This document shows, one piece after another, positions 9,718 through 21,905 of a stretch of 64,000 nucleotides of DNA (position 1 is its first letter; every line of letters begins with the position of its first letter). The notes below the pieces were generated by a model. It had not been told where the DNA came from. It saw only the letters and a program-made list of their open reading frames with translations, and did no database searches. The stretch spans positions 1,480,636-1,544,635 of the forward strand of contig NBAZ01000007.1 in the NCBI GenBank assembly GCA_002794735.1. The letters are read 5' to 3'. The DNA is from Pyrrhoderma lamaoense. Taxonomy: Eukaryota > Basidiomycota > Agaricomycetes > Hymenochaetales > Hymenochaetaceae. The position numbers were made by a program, and so were the translations under genes.

Positions 9718-12700
9718 TCATAGCATGGGCTTGCGGTTGAGAGTATCTTGGATGTCAGAGATGAGTCGGGTACTATCAACGAGTTGAGGACCACCGGGGA
9801 GGAGTCCAAGGCGTTGTTTGGTGGTGTTCAACATCTGGGAGACATTAGGAAGCACACGACCGATGTATGGTGAAATCAAGGGATCCTATAAGTGATGATA
9901 TGTTAGGGACACATTCCGTTTGTGCTTAATTAAGACAACTTACGCTAGTGTTAAGTGTGGTTGCTGCACGCTGAAGCCACCACAAAGACGATTTGAATGC
10001 CTCGTCAACAGGGGAGGTCTCACCGATAGCAGCAGCTAGACGGTGTACAAGTGTTAGGATGACAGCTTGAGATAATGGACCTGGCCCATTCGATGGCATA
10101 ATCACCTCGGGGTTGGAACGGGCGAGTAATTCTCGAAGCTGCTTCAAGTCCTGAGTACCAAGGACAGAAAGGTATGTATCATCCCATTCCTCGGTCTTTG
10201 GAGCCGGAGGAGTGTTGACGGGTTGCGAAGATATCTGTGGCATCACTGGCCCCTGAGGAGGGCCAGGTAAGTTTGGCCCATACCACTGATTGTGCATCCC
10301 CGATGAAGGCTGGGGTTGCTGTTGAAACGATGTTTGGTAATTCTGGCTCATTGGAGGTAAGTTGTTCTGGCGATGATGAGATTGACCCATGGGTGATTGG
10401 CCTGCAGGAACATAGTTACCGGTCGACGAGCTTGGCGATGTACGAGTGGGCAACGAGGTTGTAGAGGGATGTCCAATCGTTGGCATATTCATTGTCATAA
10501 ATTTGATCTGTTCAGAGAGGCCACGAAGCGCTTGATCCATATCACGGATCATATTCTCTTGATTACGGAAAGCTTCGCTTTGCCAATTGATCATCTCTTT
10601 CTTAAGATTCGCTATCTCAGAACGTATTTCACGGGAGAGATCTTGATGCATGACCGATGACTGAGTCTGGAAAGCAGGAATGAGAGTCTTTGCAACAGTC
10701 TCCTTTACATGTCGCTCAATCGCTGGTACCATAGAGTTCGACATATTGAGAGCTACACGATTTGCTAATTCCGGTTTGATGAACATTTTCTCAACTTCGG
10801 GTGGCATTGTCTGAAAATACACGTATAATCAGCTTCTAATGTATAAATACAGAAAAATGCGAATGTACGTACCGTCCTGATGGATTCACTAACACCCTTT
10901 GAAATCTGAGTGTTAATGGCGGACTTGACCTCTGTCCTGGTAATACCCTCAAGCGAGGGGAGAACGGAGTTCTGTACCTCATTCTTGACAGCGGACTCGA
11001 CAACACGTGTGGTATTCTTCGTAAGCTCTGTAGAAATCAATTTAAGAATCTTTTCTTGACGCGCAAAGTCTGCGGCCTGTTCATTAGCGCGTGCCTCTTC
11101 AAGGCGCTGTTGCTGTTTATCAAGTTCCTTTGCAATCAGACGACCGATACGAGTGTGAAGATTTTCCTCGACTTTACGGATTTCCTTGGAGAGAGCAATC
11201 CCAAGAGGAGTTTCGTTTATGATAGCAGAATCGGTTGCCTTCTCCTTCTCCTTTCCTTTGCTGCTACTGTTTGAAGAATCATCCTTATCCTTCCACCCGA
11301 CGTTCTTGGGACCCTTGGGACCCTTGCCCTTTATATCAGCTGAGCGAACGTCATCTTTCATCGACTCGATCTCAACTTCTTCCGATGGGGGCGTACGCAA
11401 ACGAATAGGGACGGATGGGATGGGTTGGGACAAGACTTGTGGAGGCTGAGCAATAGGACGTTGTTGGCGAGCCTCGGGGGGTGGTGGAGCAACCATAGTC
11501 GGATTAAAGGGGGGGAATTTGGCGCTTGTTTGTAAGAACGCCGACTCGTACCACTCCCTTCGGATAAGAACCTGATCGACACCACTGCTGTGAACTGAGA
11601 AAGCAACGAGCGCTAGGTCCCCGGGAGGAAGCTTCGCAGCTACGCACGCAGCACTTGCTTCATCACCAGTTGGATCCGAATCTGCTGTGAGGATGACAAA
11701 GTTAAGTGTTGGCTTAGGACCAACGAATTCGACAAGTTGCTCGAAATATCCACCACGTATAAGCTCCTCACCACCAGGTGATGGTGTTGACAGCTCAAAG
11801 CAGACCTTGAGAGCGATAAGACTATCACGTTTGCTATTTGCTACCCACAGCGTCTGGATTCGACTATCATAGGTAACATGACCAAACATCTCCGGGTCAT
11901 CGCGTCCACCGTTTACAAACTTAACGGTAGATAGAATCACATCTCCCATAACCGGAAGCAACTGGAAGATAGTCCCATTCTTGCGCCCAATGACTACACC
12001 ACCATCCAGGAACGTTAGTGATGAGGGAATGCCATCACCAGAGATCTTCTGTGACCAAAATGGTACTTTATCTGGGATATTCCAAAGGGTGAGCATGGAA
12101 TCTTCGGTGATAGTAGCGAGAGCCTGGTGAGGTATATCGAAATCAAATGATACAAGAGGCTAAGAGTATAGTTTCTTAGCATACTTGTGTTTGGTAAATT
12201 GTTTAAAACACTCACAGCATTGTCAATTCTAAATATTTGGGCTACACGTTGTAAATCGTGTTGTGTGAAGGGTGTACCACGGAATACATTAGCTGCCTCG
12301 GCAACATTAAGTAAATAAATCTTAGAATCCGAAGCCACGGCCAGAGTGTCTGGATCCTTTGGATGCCACTTGACCGAATGCAAGGGCTCAAAATCAATAT
12401 TAGGAACGATACAAACAAGAAGTTTACCACTATTGAGGTTTAAAAAATAGCAAAATTCAGTCTGAGACAAAGATTAGAATTAACTAGAAAATTTTGTACT
12501 TACGGGACATCATCTGTGATAACTTCTGGAAGCTCCCATACAACAAATCCTCCATCAGAGGTTACACCAGCTAACCTATTTCCGTATACTGCCATATCAG
12601 TGACTGAGATAGTAGGTCCAAATACTTGAGGGAGCTGCAAGAGTGTGCGATCACCACTAGATCTGCTAATCACCCTAACTCGTCCACGAGTCATAGCGTA

Positions 12701-14227
12701 TGCAACCCAGTGCGTTGCACCGATAGTCGTTCCAGGTAAGAAAGTAGGGTCAACCTTGACAAGAGCGATAGCTGTTGACTTGACGCAATCACGCGATGCC
12801 TGGACGGTCTCCTGGGAGGAAGAAACATCGAATACTATGTTCTGAGATTGTAGACTAAGCAGAAAATTACGAATCAGTTGGTTAGAAAATATGGAGGGAA
12901 GTTGGAAAAACACACGGGGAATTGATATATGTTTTCGTCCTAGGAGCACGAATCTTACTACCCCGGACAGGAGAACCCTCAGATCTACCTTTACTCATTT
13001 GCCCGCTTGGCGATTCACGGGATCTGATTTGATATGCCCGTGGAGGGGAACCACGAGGAGAACCTGGTATTTGTTGCTTGATTCCATACGGACCCTTTGT
13101 TGGGAATTGACCGATCTCTACTGGTGGACTAGTTGGTTCTGTGCCGTAGATATCAGTCTGAGACTGAGGAGCGGAGAGCTGCGTTTGGCCCTGAACCTGC
13201 TGACTGCTACGAGTAAGTTGATCCATCAAATTTTCCATAGACTTGCGCTTTGGATCCGCTGCCTGAGAAGCCCACGACATATCTTCTCCCTCACGAGACT
13301 CCAAATCCGGAACTGGCTTCTTCTTGGTTTGAGTTGAGCCTGCGTTCGCTAATGCATCAAAGGGAGAAACGAAGTCGAACATTGACTTGCGACTTGGGGA
13401 TGGTGGCTGGTGTTGTTGTTGTTGTTGCTGCTGCTGCTGTTGCGCTTGAGACTGTATCTGAGAAGGGTCCTGATACGTGAGCTGATATGTATCCATTGGA
13501 TATGGACCATAAGGTTGTGGTGGATATGACATAGATGCTGGTTGAGGATATGTTCCCTGGTTAACGTCACTGAAATTCGATGAGAGATTACTAAAAAAAG
13601 TATCAGCATGGAGCAGGAATTCTCTCAAGACGAGGACAGCCGCGTCATCTGTAGGCGTGTAGTAACAGTAAAAAATACGTACCCAGACATCAACTGCTCA
13701 AGTAAGAACTTCCCTTGAGCTTCGTTTCCACCTCCTAATGGTCGTGTACGCTGTTCAACGGATGGAGGAGATGGAGGTTGGTGAGGAATAAGCGGTTGGG
13801 GAACTTGTTGTCCAACCGGATTCATGTTTGGGGACCCTCCGTTAGAGCCGACGGTCGATCCGAGTAGCGTCAAAAGCGCAGACTGCCTGTCAACAGGAGG
13901 AAGTGGAACACCACCTGAGCCTGCTGAGGCGCTTGAGACTGGCGTCGCTGGGGCGGAGTTGTTTGCAGGCTGAGCCTGTACTTGAGTACGGAAAGGGTTA
14001 TTCATGTTTGACAAAGTTGCAGGAGGAGTCTGTTCTGCGGACTGTTGTTGGGGAGTGATATTCTGGAAAAGAGAGTCGATAGACTTTGGAGGAGATGCAG
14101 GCGCTGGCTCGCGGTACGACTGAGTTGGAGATACTTGTTGCTGAGACGGCTGCTGCTGCTGCTGTTGACTTTGATCGTGCGGGGGTGTCGCAAAGAGGGA
14201 CATGACGTTTAGATTCGTTCTGTCCAT
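9718..14227 (-). CDS. EDC4-like enhancer of mRNA decapping / P-body scaffold
   Basis: Scaffold expected to hold the Dcp1-Dcp2 decapping complex in P-bodies. Seven exons: 14227-13683, 13590-12916, 12854-12504, 12429-12216, 12159-10873, 10810-9944, 9885-9718; all phases agree, giving about 1368 aa. Order: a Gln/Pro/Ser-rich disordered N-terminus with two poly-Gln tracts; a WD40-like region with SVKWHPKDPDTLAVAS, DSKIYLLNV and ATITEDSMLTLWNI; a charged linker; a long helical region (ALSKEIRKVEENLHTRIG onward) with alternating coiled-coil character; and an all-helical C-terminal domain beginning TYLSVLGTQDLKQLRELLA. WD40 plus coiled coil plus alpha-helical C-terminus is the EDC4/Ge-1/Varicose layout. 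ATG 14227 is used; ATG 14203 (MSLFATPP) is an equally plausible start. Confidence 0.82.
13411..13443 (-). repeat. CAA/CAG trinucleotide repeat encoding poly-Gln in EDC4
   Basis: A run of about ten TGT/TGC units on the + strand encodes a poly-Gln stretch in the disordered N-terminal part of the EDC4-like protein. A second, shorter run lies at about 14145-14165. Mixed CAA and CAG codons are typical of fungal poly-Q tracts and are prone to length variation. Confidence 0.85.
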
Positions 14228-17200
14228 GTCTTATGACGGGTGCTGCTTGCGTTTGGTGCAGCAAGAGCAAGGAAGCAGTGCTGGACAGAGGGATGGAGGA
14301 TGGAGAAGAGACGGTCGGTGCGAGGCAAGAGATTATAGACTCGGCCAACACGAGGACTCAGTGAGGCGACTGATTGGTTTTGTGTGGTCCCCTCCTAATT
14401 GATATCTACTACTTCCGATAGCCTTAGACCTGTTTTTCTCTCTCTAAAAAAAGTGATTTTTTCACTCGTAATCTTGGTTTTGTCCTCTCATTTTTATAAT
14501 AATATCACAACGCTCGATTCTTCTATCAGAAAAACACCAAGTACGCCTCTAATTTTTATGGGAGACAAGTATATACCGATTTGTGTATATGCACTCACGC
14601 ACAAACACGTGTCAACAAGGCTCAACACGCGTCCATCTCGACGCATCCTCTTTTCTCCGAGCTTTTCGTCATTCATTTTCACTCCTTCCCAGGACTCAGT
14701 GGCCTAAGCGAGGTCGAGACCACGTTCTTTCTTTCTTTTTAGCTCTCTCGCGATCCAACCATAAATAATGTGCACAGTCATTGTCCAATTGATTGTTAGA
14801 TGAAAAACTGAACAATCCCGTAATCAATTCGTTCCGCCTATCTCTCATTCCCTCCCTAGCCGTCTATCCGGTAACTCCATCTCATTCTCGGTCAAATTTA
14901 AATGGTCAAATCTAAATCGAGATGCTGGCTTGATTTGCACCCGCCCAAGCGAATGTCAACTTTCTACTAATGAGGGGATTATCCTCACCGTCCTAGTCGG
15001 AACATACATGCAAACATAACGAAAAGAAAAACATAATCACATTGTGACGATGGAGGGGCTATAAACGATACAACGTCGGAAATACGTACTCAACCAGCTT
15101 GCATACTTTCTCTTTGCTACAGGTCTACTTATCCTTTATTCACTATTTTCACCACCATCACAAAGTTCACGGATTGCAGCTCCTCATTCTACAGTCAAAT
15201 GATCTATTCCTCCCCATTTTCGGTTCTTAAGCTCTTTAAGCCGTACGCGTATCATGAATCACTCTTCGCCCACCTGAGAAGATCTATGACACCAGAATTG
15301 CCGAACACATTGCACAAGGTCCAATCTTAGAGCCTAAGTATCAAAAACAGGCAACATTCCGCACTTGGTTATCCACCGGGAATCAGCACTACGTAAAGCG
15401 TACACAGCTCGTGCGTGGCTTCTCATAACAGCTCCTTCCCACTTTTATCTGGATCATGAAGCGTGGCCAGAAGAGAGAGAGAAAAAAATAATCAGCTGAT
15501 CGTCTCCGCTTGCACATAGTCCCATTCAACCACAACGACTCGTCGCATGCGCATGTCTATTGTCCCCAAGATTTCAGTGTATAGTAACTCATACACATGG
15601 GCGAACATCATCGAAAGGGATATGGATTACGAGTGTCTTCCCAATACAAGAAAACTACGCTTGATAATGGCATTTTGATTTCGCGTTCTTCTTACTCAAC
15701 TACTTACGATTCTTTTTTGTCTGCTTCCTGTTCTAGCTAATAAGCTATATGAATTAAGAGTATGTCCGTAATAGGACATAACCTCAATATAGGCAGCGGG
15801 TTCATCTCTAATATAATATTTCTCAAGCAAACGCCGGCTGCATTTCTTAGTAATTCCGTTCTCGGTCCGATTGTGAAGCGGCGTGGTTCTTACTAGCATC
15901 CAACTCAATAAATTCATGTTTTTCGAATAAAAATTACACCTTGAAGATTGGAATACAATAACAGCTACATCTGGGTAGTTCTGAAAACCCGTTATGAGCA
16001 ATACTAGTCATCAGATGCCGGAAGTCGAAGGCATACTATCTTTCATCGTCAGAGAAGTCCATGAACTTCTAGAAACCCACGCTGAACACGTTCAAGGAGT
16101 TGGAGAAACTCTAATCTCTAAAATCTTTCCCCCTCTGCTTAACGGAACAGTAACAATGTGATGCGGACACTAGAAGGCCACGCCCCGCAAGTGTGTTTCC
16201 TTCTCCCTCTCTACTGCCTTCTTCAGTCCGCGGACCTATCAGTTGGGATGACTTTTTAAAGTTTCATGACACTAAGTCTGAAACTCGTATTTATTGAGGA
16301 GAACTCCGTGAGTATCTGGCAAGGGGTGTGTGTTCTGATACATCTCTTCCTGCCAGCTTACTGCCTATCTGAACACTTATCTGCCTATCTCTCTCTCGTA
16401 CACACACGGTCTTCCTTTATGCTGGCCGACTCTACACTGACCTGGAACGTATATCTTCTCTTCTTCGTCCCCGTCTTTGATTCCTCACGAGATTCGGTAT
16501 AAGGCACATTGTTTTCGCCTTGAATTGATAGGTCGGTACGGAAATGGATAGGGGCTTCCTACCGCGTTAGTTAGGAAATGATTCCTTCCCCGCGCTCTAA
16601 GCTCCTGTATGAGAATCTAATTGTATGAGATCGCAGTAGTCTTGTGATCGTGAAACTTCGTAAGCTTTTCACCTAACTCGGGGATATTGATCGGGATAGC
16701 GGAGATCGTGTTCTGATGCACTCACACATTTGTCGGTCACATTTCACTCGCTCACCTCTCTATTCCACGTATTTGTCCTTGATAATGGATGATAGAAAAC
16801 ACACGAAAGGATATCATGTCGTGATCCTAGGCGCAGTGCCGTATGCGTCCCGTAGGTAGGTAGGTATATGGGCTCCTATTTCTCTAGGTTTTTTGAAGGG
16901 TTGAATTGAACGATTAGACTAATTACGATTGATCTACTGTAATTCAGAGTAGCGGTCTGCACCCGCGCTTGTTTTATGTGGAGCACGGTCTGCTATCTAT
17001 ATCTGCATCTACGAGGTTAACATTCTGCTTAACCCCTTATATCCCAATAATCTCTAAGGATCAGCAAAAACGTGTTTTTCGGGTGGATACGTGTACATGT
17101 ACACCACGATCATAGACAGGGCTCTCTTAGAATGTACGATGCTATCGGAAGAGATGTCTTGGGACTGTTGACAAGAACGCACATGTAATTGCACTGGTAA

Positions 17201-18542
17201 TGAGATGTGGATAAGCTAGAAGAGTTGAGAGAGAGGTACGTAGGTGTCAAGTGACGGTAGAATAAATATCGAATCTCCTTAGTTGCCTTGAGATGCGGAA
17301 CCGCGAATGAATACTCGATATTTTTGAGTATTCCACTTGACTTGTTGATTTTTTAGCCTCCGGTTAAAGCTATGAAGGAGTAGCCGGGTCCTAACTTCAT
17401 GCACGTATAAGAGGAGACAGTGGTAGACATTTTTACGGCATGTATTAAGCTGAAAGCGCCAAAGTATAAAATCCTACTGCAATCAAATCTGGATTGTTTC
17501 TTTACCCCTTCCTGTAATGGATATTGTTATGTCAGATATTTCGGCATGCAGCTCTAGAACATATAAGAATACAATAAGTTATTGGCTTACATTTCACTCC
17601 TATTCCTATTATAAAGTATACTTCGAACCGGTAGCACATAAGTTACATGTCAATCTCGTGTAGCCAATACGTGCATGGAGTGGTGGCCGGCGGGGAGTGA
17701 AATGTAATGAGTTATGAGAAAGAAGAACGAGAGAGAAACGGGTAAGGAAGAGAAGGTAAGCTGGTAAACCTTTCTTTTCTATTTCTTTGAAGGTCCGACT
17801 CGTTCTAATTTAACGACTTGAGATGATACTCTGCTCTATGCTCTGCGTATACCAAACTTGTATCAAAAACTCCGATATGAACTACAACAGTTTAAAGAGG
17901 GATACACTTTTGCAAAGTTTTCCTTTGCCTATGATATATATGTCTAGTCGGCATGAAGTCCGTCTGATAGAAGAGCAATCGCTATCAATTTAATTTATTG
18001 ACTTAGAGACGACACGGAGCAAACATGATCATAGTCCTCCTATTTGTGGAAGAAGTTGTGTTGCACCTTGTCTTGCGATGTATCGGAAGAAGAAAGGATA
18101 GAACACAGAATAACTTGTACATCATTCATTTTCGGCCAGTGGCTTCTTTGTTGGAGCTGAATTTCGATCCTTGTGTCATTGATATTACTTAGTAATTTAC
18201 TAGTGTTGTCAGCAGGTTTCGGGACAATAACAAATAAATCCTACCCATCTCATAAATATAGCCACTCCTAAGTTGGAATTTAGAGTTTGCTTGGACTATA
18301 TTTGTGATGTCCCGATATTATTAAATTATTGTATACTAGGCAGATACATCAGGTTCTCTTTAGATCTGGACTGAATCCCATTTCATGGCCGGTGATATAT
18401 TACTGTTCGGCCGGAAAACGGCGAGGTAGCAAGCTTCAGTATCAGTATGGGTGCAGGTCATCTATCAGTATCTCAGGGTAGAATATATAAGTGAGCTTGC
18501 ATCCATATAAGCATTAGAACACTAAGCCAGTAGACCTTGCTT
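14228..18542. other. Gene-poor 4.3 kb region
   Basis: Upstream flank of the EDC4 gene, then sequence with no frame I can support. 14390-14770 is pyrimidine-rich on + (a GA-rich promoter flank from the EDC4 side). 16852-16866 has a short TAGG repeat. Longer open frames at 15696-16001 (-) and 16266-16502 (+) have no recognisable motif or plausible exon continuation. A 14-bp inverted repeat at 17587-17707 is listed separately. No tRNA-like, rRNA or transposase signal was seen. Confidence 0.5.
17587..17707. repeat. Perfect 14-bp inverted repeat with 93-nt spacer
   Basis: TTACATTTCACTCC at 17587-17600 is the exact reverse complement of GGAGTGAAATGTAA at 17694-17707. The arms enclose 93 nt of non-coding sequence. 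This could be the ends of a very small non-autonomous element (MITE-like), or a hairpin-forming or dyad regulatory site. I could not recognise flanking target-site duplications. Confidence 0.6.
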
Positions 18543-18857
18543 ATGACATCAAGCAAGGCTTCTTTGATCAGGTAATTGTTCTGTTCCTCTCTCAATCAAA
18601 AGACTCTCGTAAGTTCTGGGCCTCGAATACGAAGGCTTAGGGAAGACGATCGAAAGACCCTCGACAATCTTGTCCCGCGGTGGTCACATTCGATAGAATG
18701 GTATTTGGACTACGATTTGCTATTTTCGCTAGAGATACATGTGTGGAGAGTGCGTCCTGTACGTGAACAGACAGGCTTCTTTGATCGTTTCTTGAAGGCG
18801 GCGAGCTCAACTATCCCACCAACAACACATTTCTTATCAGGGGTAAGCTTCCGATAG
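18543..18857 (+). CDS. Possible short hypothetical gene
   Basis: A candidate only. ATG 18543 begins MTSSKASLI, and a GTAATT...AAG intron (18572-18613, 42 nt, short for this genome) would join it in phase to a frame running to 18857. That frame contains RIRRLREDDRKTLDNLV and WYLDYDLLFSLEIHVWRV. TATA-like sequence lies near 18487 and 18505. The frame ends next to a GTAAGC donor, so more exons could follow. No family is recognised, and the region could equally be non-coding. Confidence 0.25.
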
Positions 18858-19720
18858 TACTAGTACCTCAAAACAATCAGCTGTATAATGTTTAGTAAGA
18901 AAATTTAAGGGACATGTTGAGCAAAACAATATGATTCGTCCAAGAAATGCCTCACTTCAGATTTATGATCGCGGAGAAGAGATAAGCATATCATGTCGGT
19001 TTCTTAGGATTGGAAGGTATTCTGGACACAGTCTTTCCGCAGTTCTAGAATAAAGTTCAGTTCATTGAATGATGTAGGGAAAATGGCTCAACCTACGTAT
19101 GCATGTGCTTTACCTGGCATCTACATGCCCATCAGCTATACAAAGATGGAACACATTACAAGTTTGGTGGGCGTTTCGGTGTGTCAATAGCTGAATTCCA
19201 TTAAATTGGCCGTCCCCCACATCAGTCACAGCGGCAATAAATCAGGCCCGTGATAAAATATCGATTACATGATGTGGATGTGGGACCTTGTGGCTTATAT
19301 GATCCATTCAAATAAGAGCGCAGATAATCGACATTCATTCATGTTTATCGGCTTTCGGATTGTTAAAAGAGAGATGAAAACAGTTTTTTGCCAATACCTA
19401 CGACTTGCAGATAGTATCAATGCATGAGATAATGAGTTTCAGATAACTATATAGGCTCGATTACAAGGGGAAAATGATAATCTGAATGGATTGGAAATGA
19501 AACAATTGGAGAATCTCAAGAAGTTGTCAAGAAGTGAAGTCCGATCATACTGTACGCATGCATGTTTGTGACGGATTTAAATAACTGGTGCACGTGATCT
19601 CTTTAGAATGCATATAAGATCCCCACATCTCACATCTCTCTGAGTCTCTCTTATTCAGAGCATACCATCACTGTGAACTTGAATTGCTATCACTTACATT
19701 TGTCTTACCACTCATTCGCT
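18858..19720. other. Intergenic region upstream of the metallothionein gene
   Basis: No coding frame is supported. The last 150 bases contain promoter-like elements of the metallothionein gene, listed separately. Confidence 0.5.
19591..19618 (+). promoter_or_regulatory. Probable core promoter of the metallothionein gene
   Basis: CACGTG at 19591-19596 and a TATA-like TATAAG at 19613-19618 lie about 105-130 bp before ATG 19721, followed by a CT-rich leader. The spacing suits a strong, inducible fungal promoter. I could not identify a certain metal-responsive element. Confidence 0.4.
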
Positions 19721-19941
19721 ATGATTGCTGTATGTATAAGCGATTGTACTTATATGCATTCGAAGGGCTAACTGGAATGCCCGTATAGAACGTCAACACC
19801 CCTGTCAACAACGCTGGCTGCGGCGAAGAGAAGTGCACATGCGGTGACTCGTATGTTTTGTTACTTACTCATATAGAATCGAAACTAATTCTCCTATCCA
19901 CAAATAGTTGCCAATGCGCTCAGGGTGCCTGCAAATGCTGA
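19721..19941 (+). CDS. Small CxC metallothionein (34 aa, three exons)
   Basis: Predicted cysteine-thiolate metal-binding peptide that chelates copper, zinc or cadmium in the cytosol. Exons: 19721-19729, 19789-19850, 19908-19941; both introns are GT-AG, carry CTAAC/CTAAT branch-like sites and join in phase. The peptide starts MIANVNTPVNNAGC and contains EKCTCGDSCQCAQGACKC at its C-terminus. It has seven cysteines, six of them in three CxC pairs, and no aromatic residues. Length, Cys spacing and N-terminal VN-rich segment fit basidiomycete metallothioneins. The coding sequence is so short and split that routine gene callers would miss it. Cys content and splicing make it convincing; the metal specificity cannot be read from sequence. 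Confidence 0.85.
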
Positions 19942-20187
19942 ATGTACGCTCAGGAACTCAATCATTAGTTTTGTCATTCACCTTTTGTTGTGAGAAGTTA
20001 TGCATGTATGATGACGAACTATTGTGTCTGTGTAATCTTTTGTAATGAATAAATGAATGTAAAAGAAATACTACATCACTAGTACATATGTCAAGCATAT
20101 AGGTCAATGTAGGCCGGGCTGTCTATTTTATACAAAGATGAATATAAGGTACACATACATAGATGATCATGATGAGAGTATTATGTA

Positions 20188-21715
20188 TTACACTTGAGAT
20201 AATCTCTCGGCTAAAGATAGTGCCCAACAAGAAGTTCAGCTCAGTTATATTCAAGACAAAGCGCTTTAGAGTGGAAAATAAAAGACATACCAAGTTCCTG
20301 GTATCGACGTTCCCTGTAGGGGTCTACCTTTCCCAAGGTCTTTAACATGGCTAAACAATCAGCACGAACAGTAAGAGCTGTATCTTTACTATCGTGGAGA
20401 TGCTTCTCTAGAAGAAGCCGTTTATAATATACAAGCGATTCCAGACACCCTACGAACAAACAAGAATGATGTCAATCAATGTGATATGCGATAGTAGGTC
20501 ACACACAAGAGTAAACAACAAACATTTGCAATCAGGTTCTACTTCCACCAGTTCTTCAATGACATTTATTTCACGTTCAAGTATTTCTTTATTAGTGCCT
20601 AGAGCTCTCGGTTAGACATCGGTAGATCTTAATACTAGAATAGATGTACTGACCATCTCCAATCAGCCAGCGATGATAGATCCAAGAACTTTGGTCATAT
20701 GGATCTACATAAAGCGCTTGCTTTACGAGTTCAAATTCTGCAGGAATTGCATTGGCTCAGTCAGGTGTACAAAGGAAGGTTTACGGAATATGCACCTTCA
20801 TCCTTGCATTTGGCTTCATCAAGAATACCCTGTTCCCAGAGTGACGCATATACTTTTGATCTTTGATGCCACGCACTGAAGTTTGAGAAATTCGCTTCAA
20901 TCTTGCGTAAAGTATACTCGAGCTCGGCAGTTTCGGGTCGTTGCACCGGCATAGACGCCAGTACGTATCTACGATAGCTCCAAGCATGGACTACACATGT
21001 TCCCCAAGTGAGTCAGACAGAGAAGGACGCATACCGCTTAAATTTAGTTATAACGTACAGTTTCGTGCGTCTGCATCAAGCATCTTCTCTACCGCACGGA
21101 GCTCTAAATCCCAATTCTTCTTCTTCCAACCCAGCGGATCATCCTCCGGACCATCAGGTACATGTTCTAGGCACCAGCGACGATGATTCCATATCCAATA
21201 AACTTTGGGGTGTTGGCGCAGAAAGGACATGGTTAACTCGAGGTCGGTACTTAAGATATCATTTATGTCTTTCTGCGTGCTAAAATTATTATTCTATGTG
21301 TCACTCAGACCAGTCTAACTCTCAGGCGAGCAGAAATGGGGTCGTGAGTCGTACCATTGTGCTTCAGTGAAGATACCATTAGTGAAAATGTCCCTCCGAT
21401 AGTTCCAAACTGTGTACAGTTCAGGGTTTAATGTAAGTAAACGAGTAGTGAGGTTTAGGGCCTCAAGACTGTAGTCGCGTTGCTTCTTCTATAATACATT
21501 GTATTGAGTAAGTTTTATCGTCTAAACATGATAAGACACATACCCTAAAGAACACATCATCAGTGAGCTTGAGGTAAACCTGTAGCTGAGCCTGTTCTTT
21601 CTGTTTTTTGGCTTCTTGTGCTTCTGCACTTAGCTTCGCTGCACGTTTAACCCCATGCTTTTTTGGGTAGTCAGTATTTCTTGAAAGGATGTAAGAGTGA
21701 TGGACAACACACCAT
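20188..21715 (-). CDS. BET4: Rab geranylgeranyltransferase alpha subunit
   Basis: Alpha subunit of RabGGTase (geranylgeranyl transferase II), which with the beta subunit and REP prenylates Rab GTPases at C-terminal cysteines. Nine exons: 21715-21713 (the ATG alone), 21657-21544, 21488-21355, 21279-21059, 20990-20796, 20737-20654, 20598-20524, 20449-20291, 20210-20188. All phases agree; length is about 335 aa. Repeated prenyltransferase-alpha helices are visible: NPELYTVWNYRRDI, HPKVYWIWNHRRWCLEH, FHAWSYRRYVL, NFSAWHQRSKVY and DQSSWIYHRWLIGD, followed by VDPYRERRYQEL. The N-terminus M-HGVKR matches the family start only if exon 1 is the ATG codon. The gene is head-to-head with SYF1 (190 bp apart). 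No leucine-rich or Ig-like insert is present, as in yeast. Confidence 0.94.
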
Positions 21716-21905
21716 TAGGACTTATTCCGACTTGGATATCAGCGAGAGCATCATAATCATTACTCGTAATTCAGAACCATGTTTGCGCAACGTGACCTGC
21801 ATTAGTACATATGGCAAAAGTTGTCGACGCGCGATGATCTACGCGGTCCTTTTCGTCAACACCTTAGTCGACCAGTGCTGCTAAAACCAGCATTTTTTGT
21901 CAATA
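21716..21905. promoter_or_regulatory. Shared divergent promoter region RabGGTA / SYF1
   Basis: Only 190 bp separate the two start codons on opposite strands, so both promoters must lie here or in the adjacent transcribed sequence. No TATA box is evident. Confidence 0.5.
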
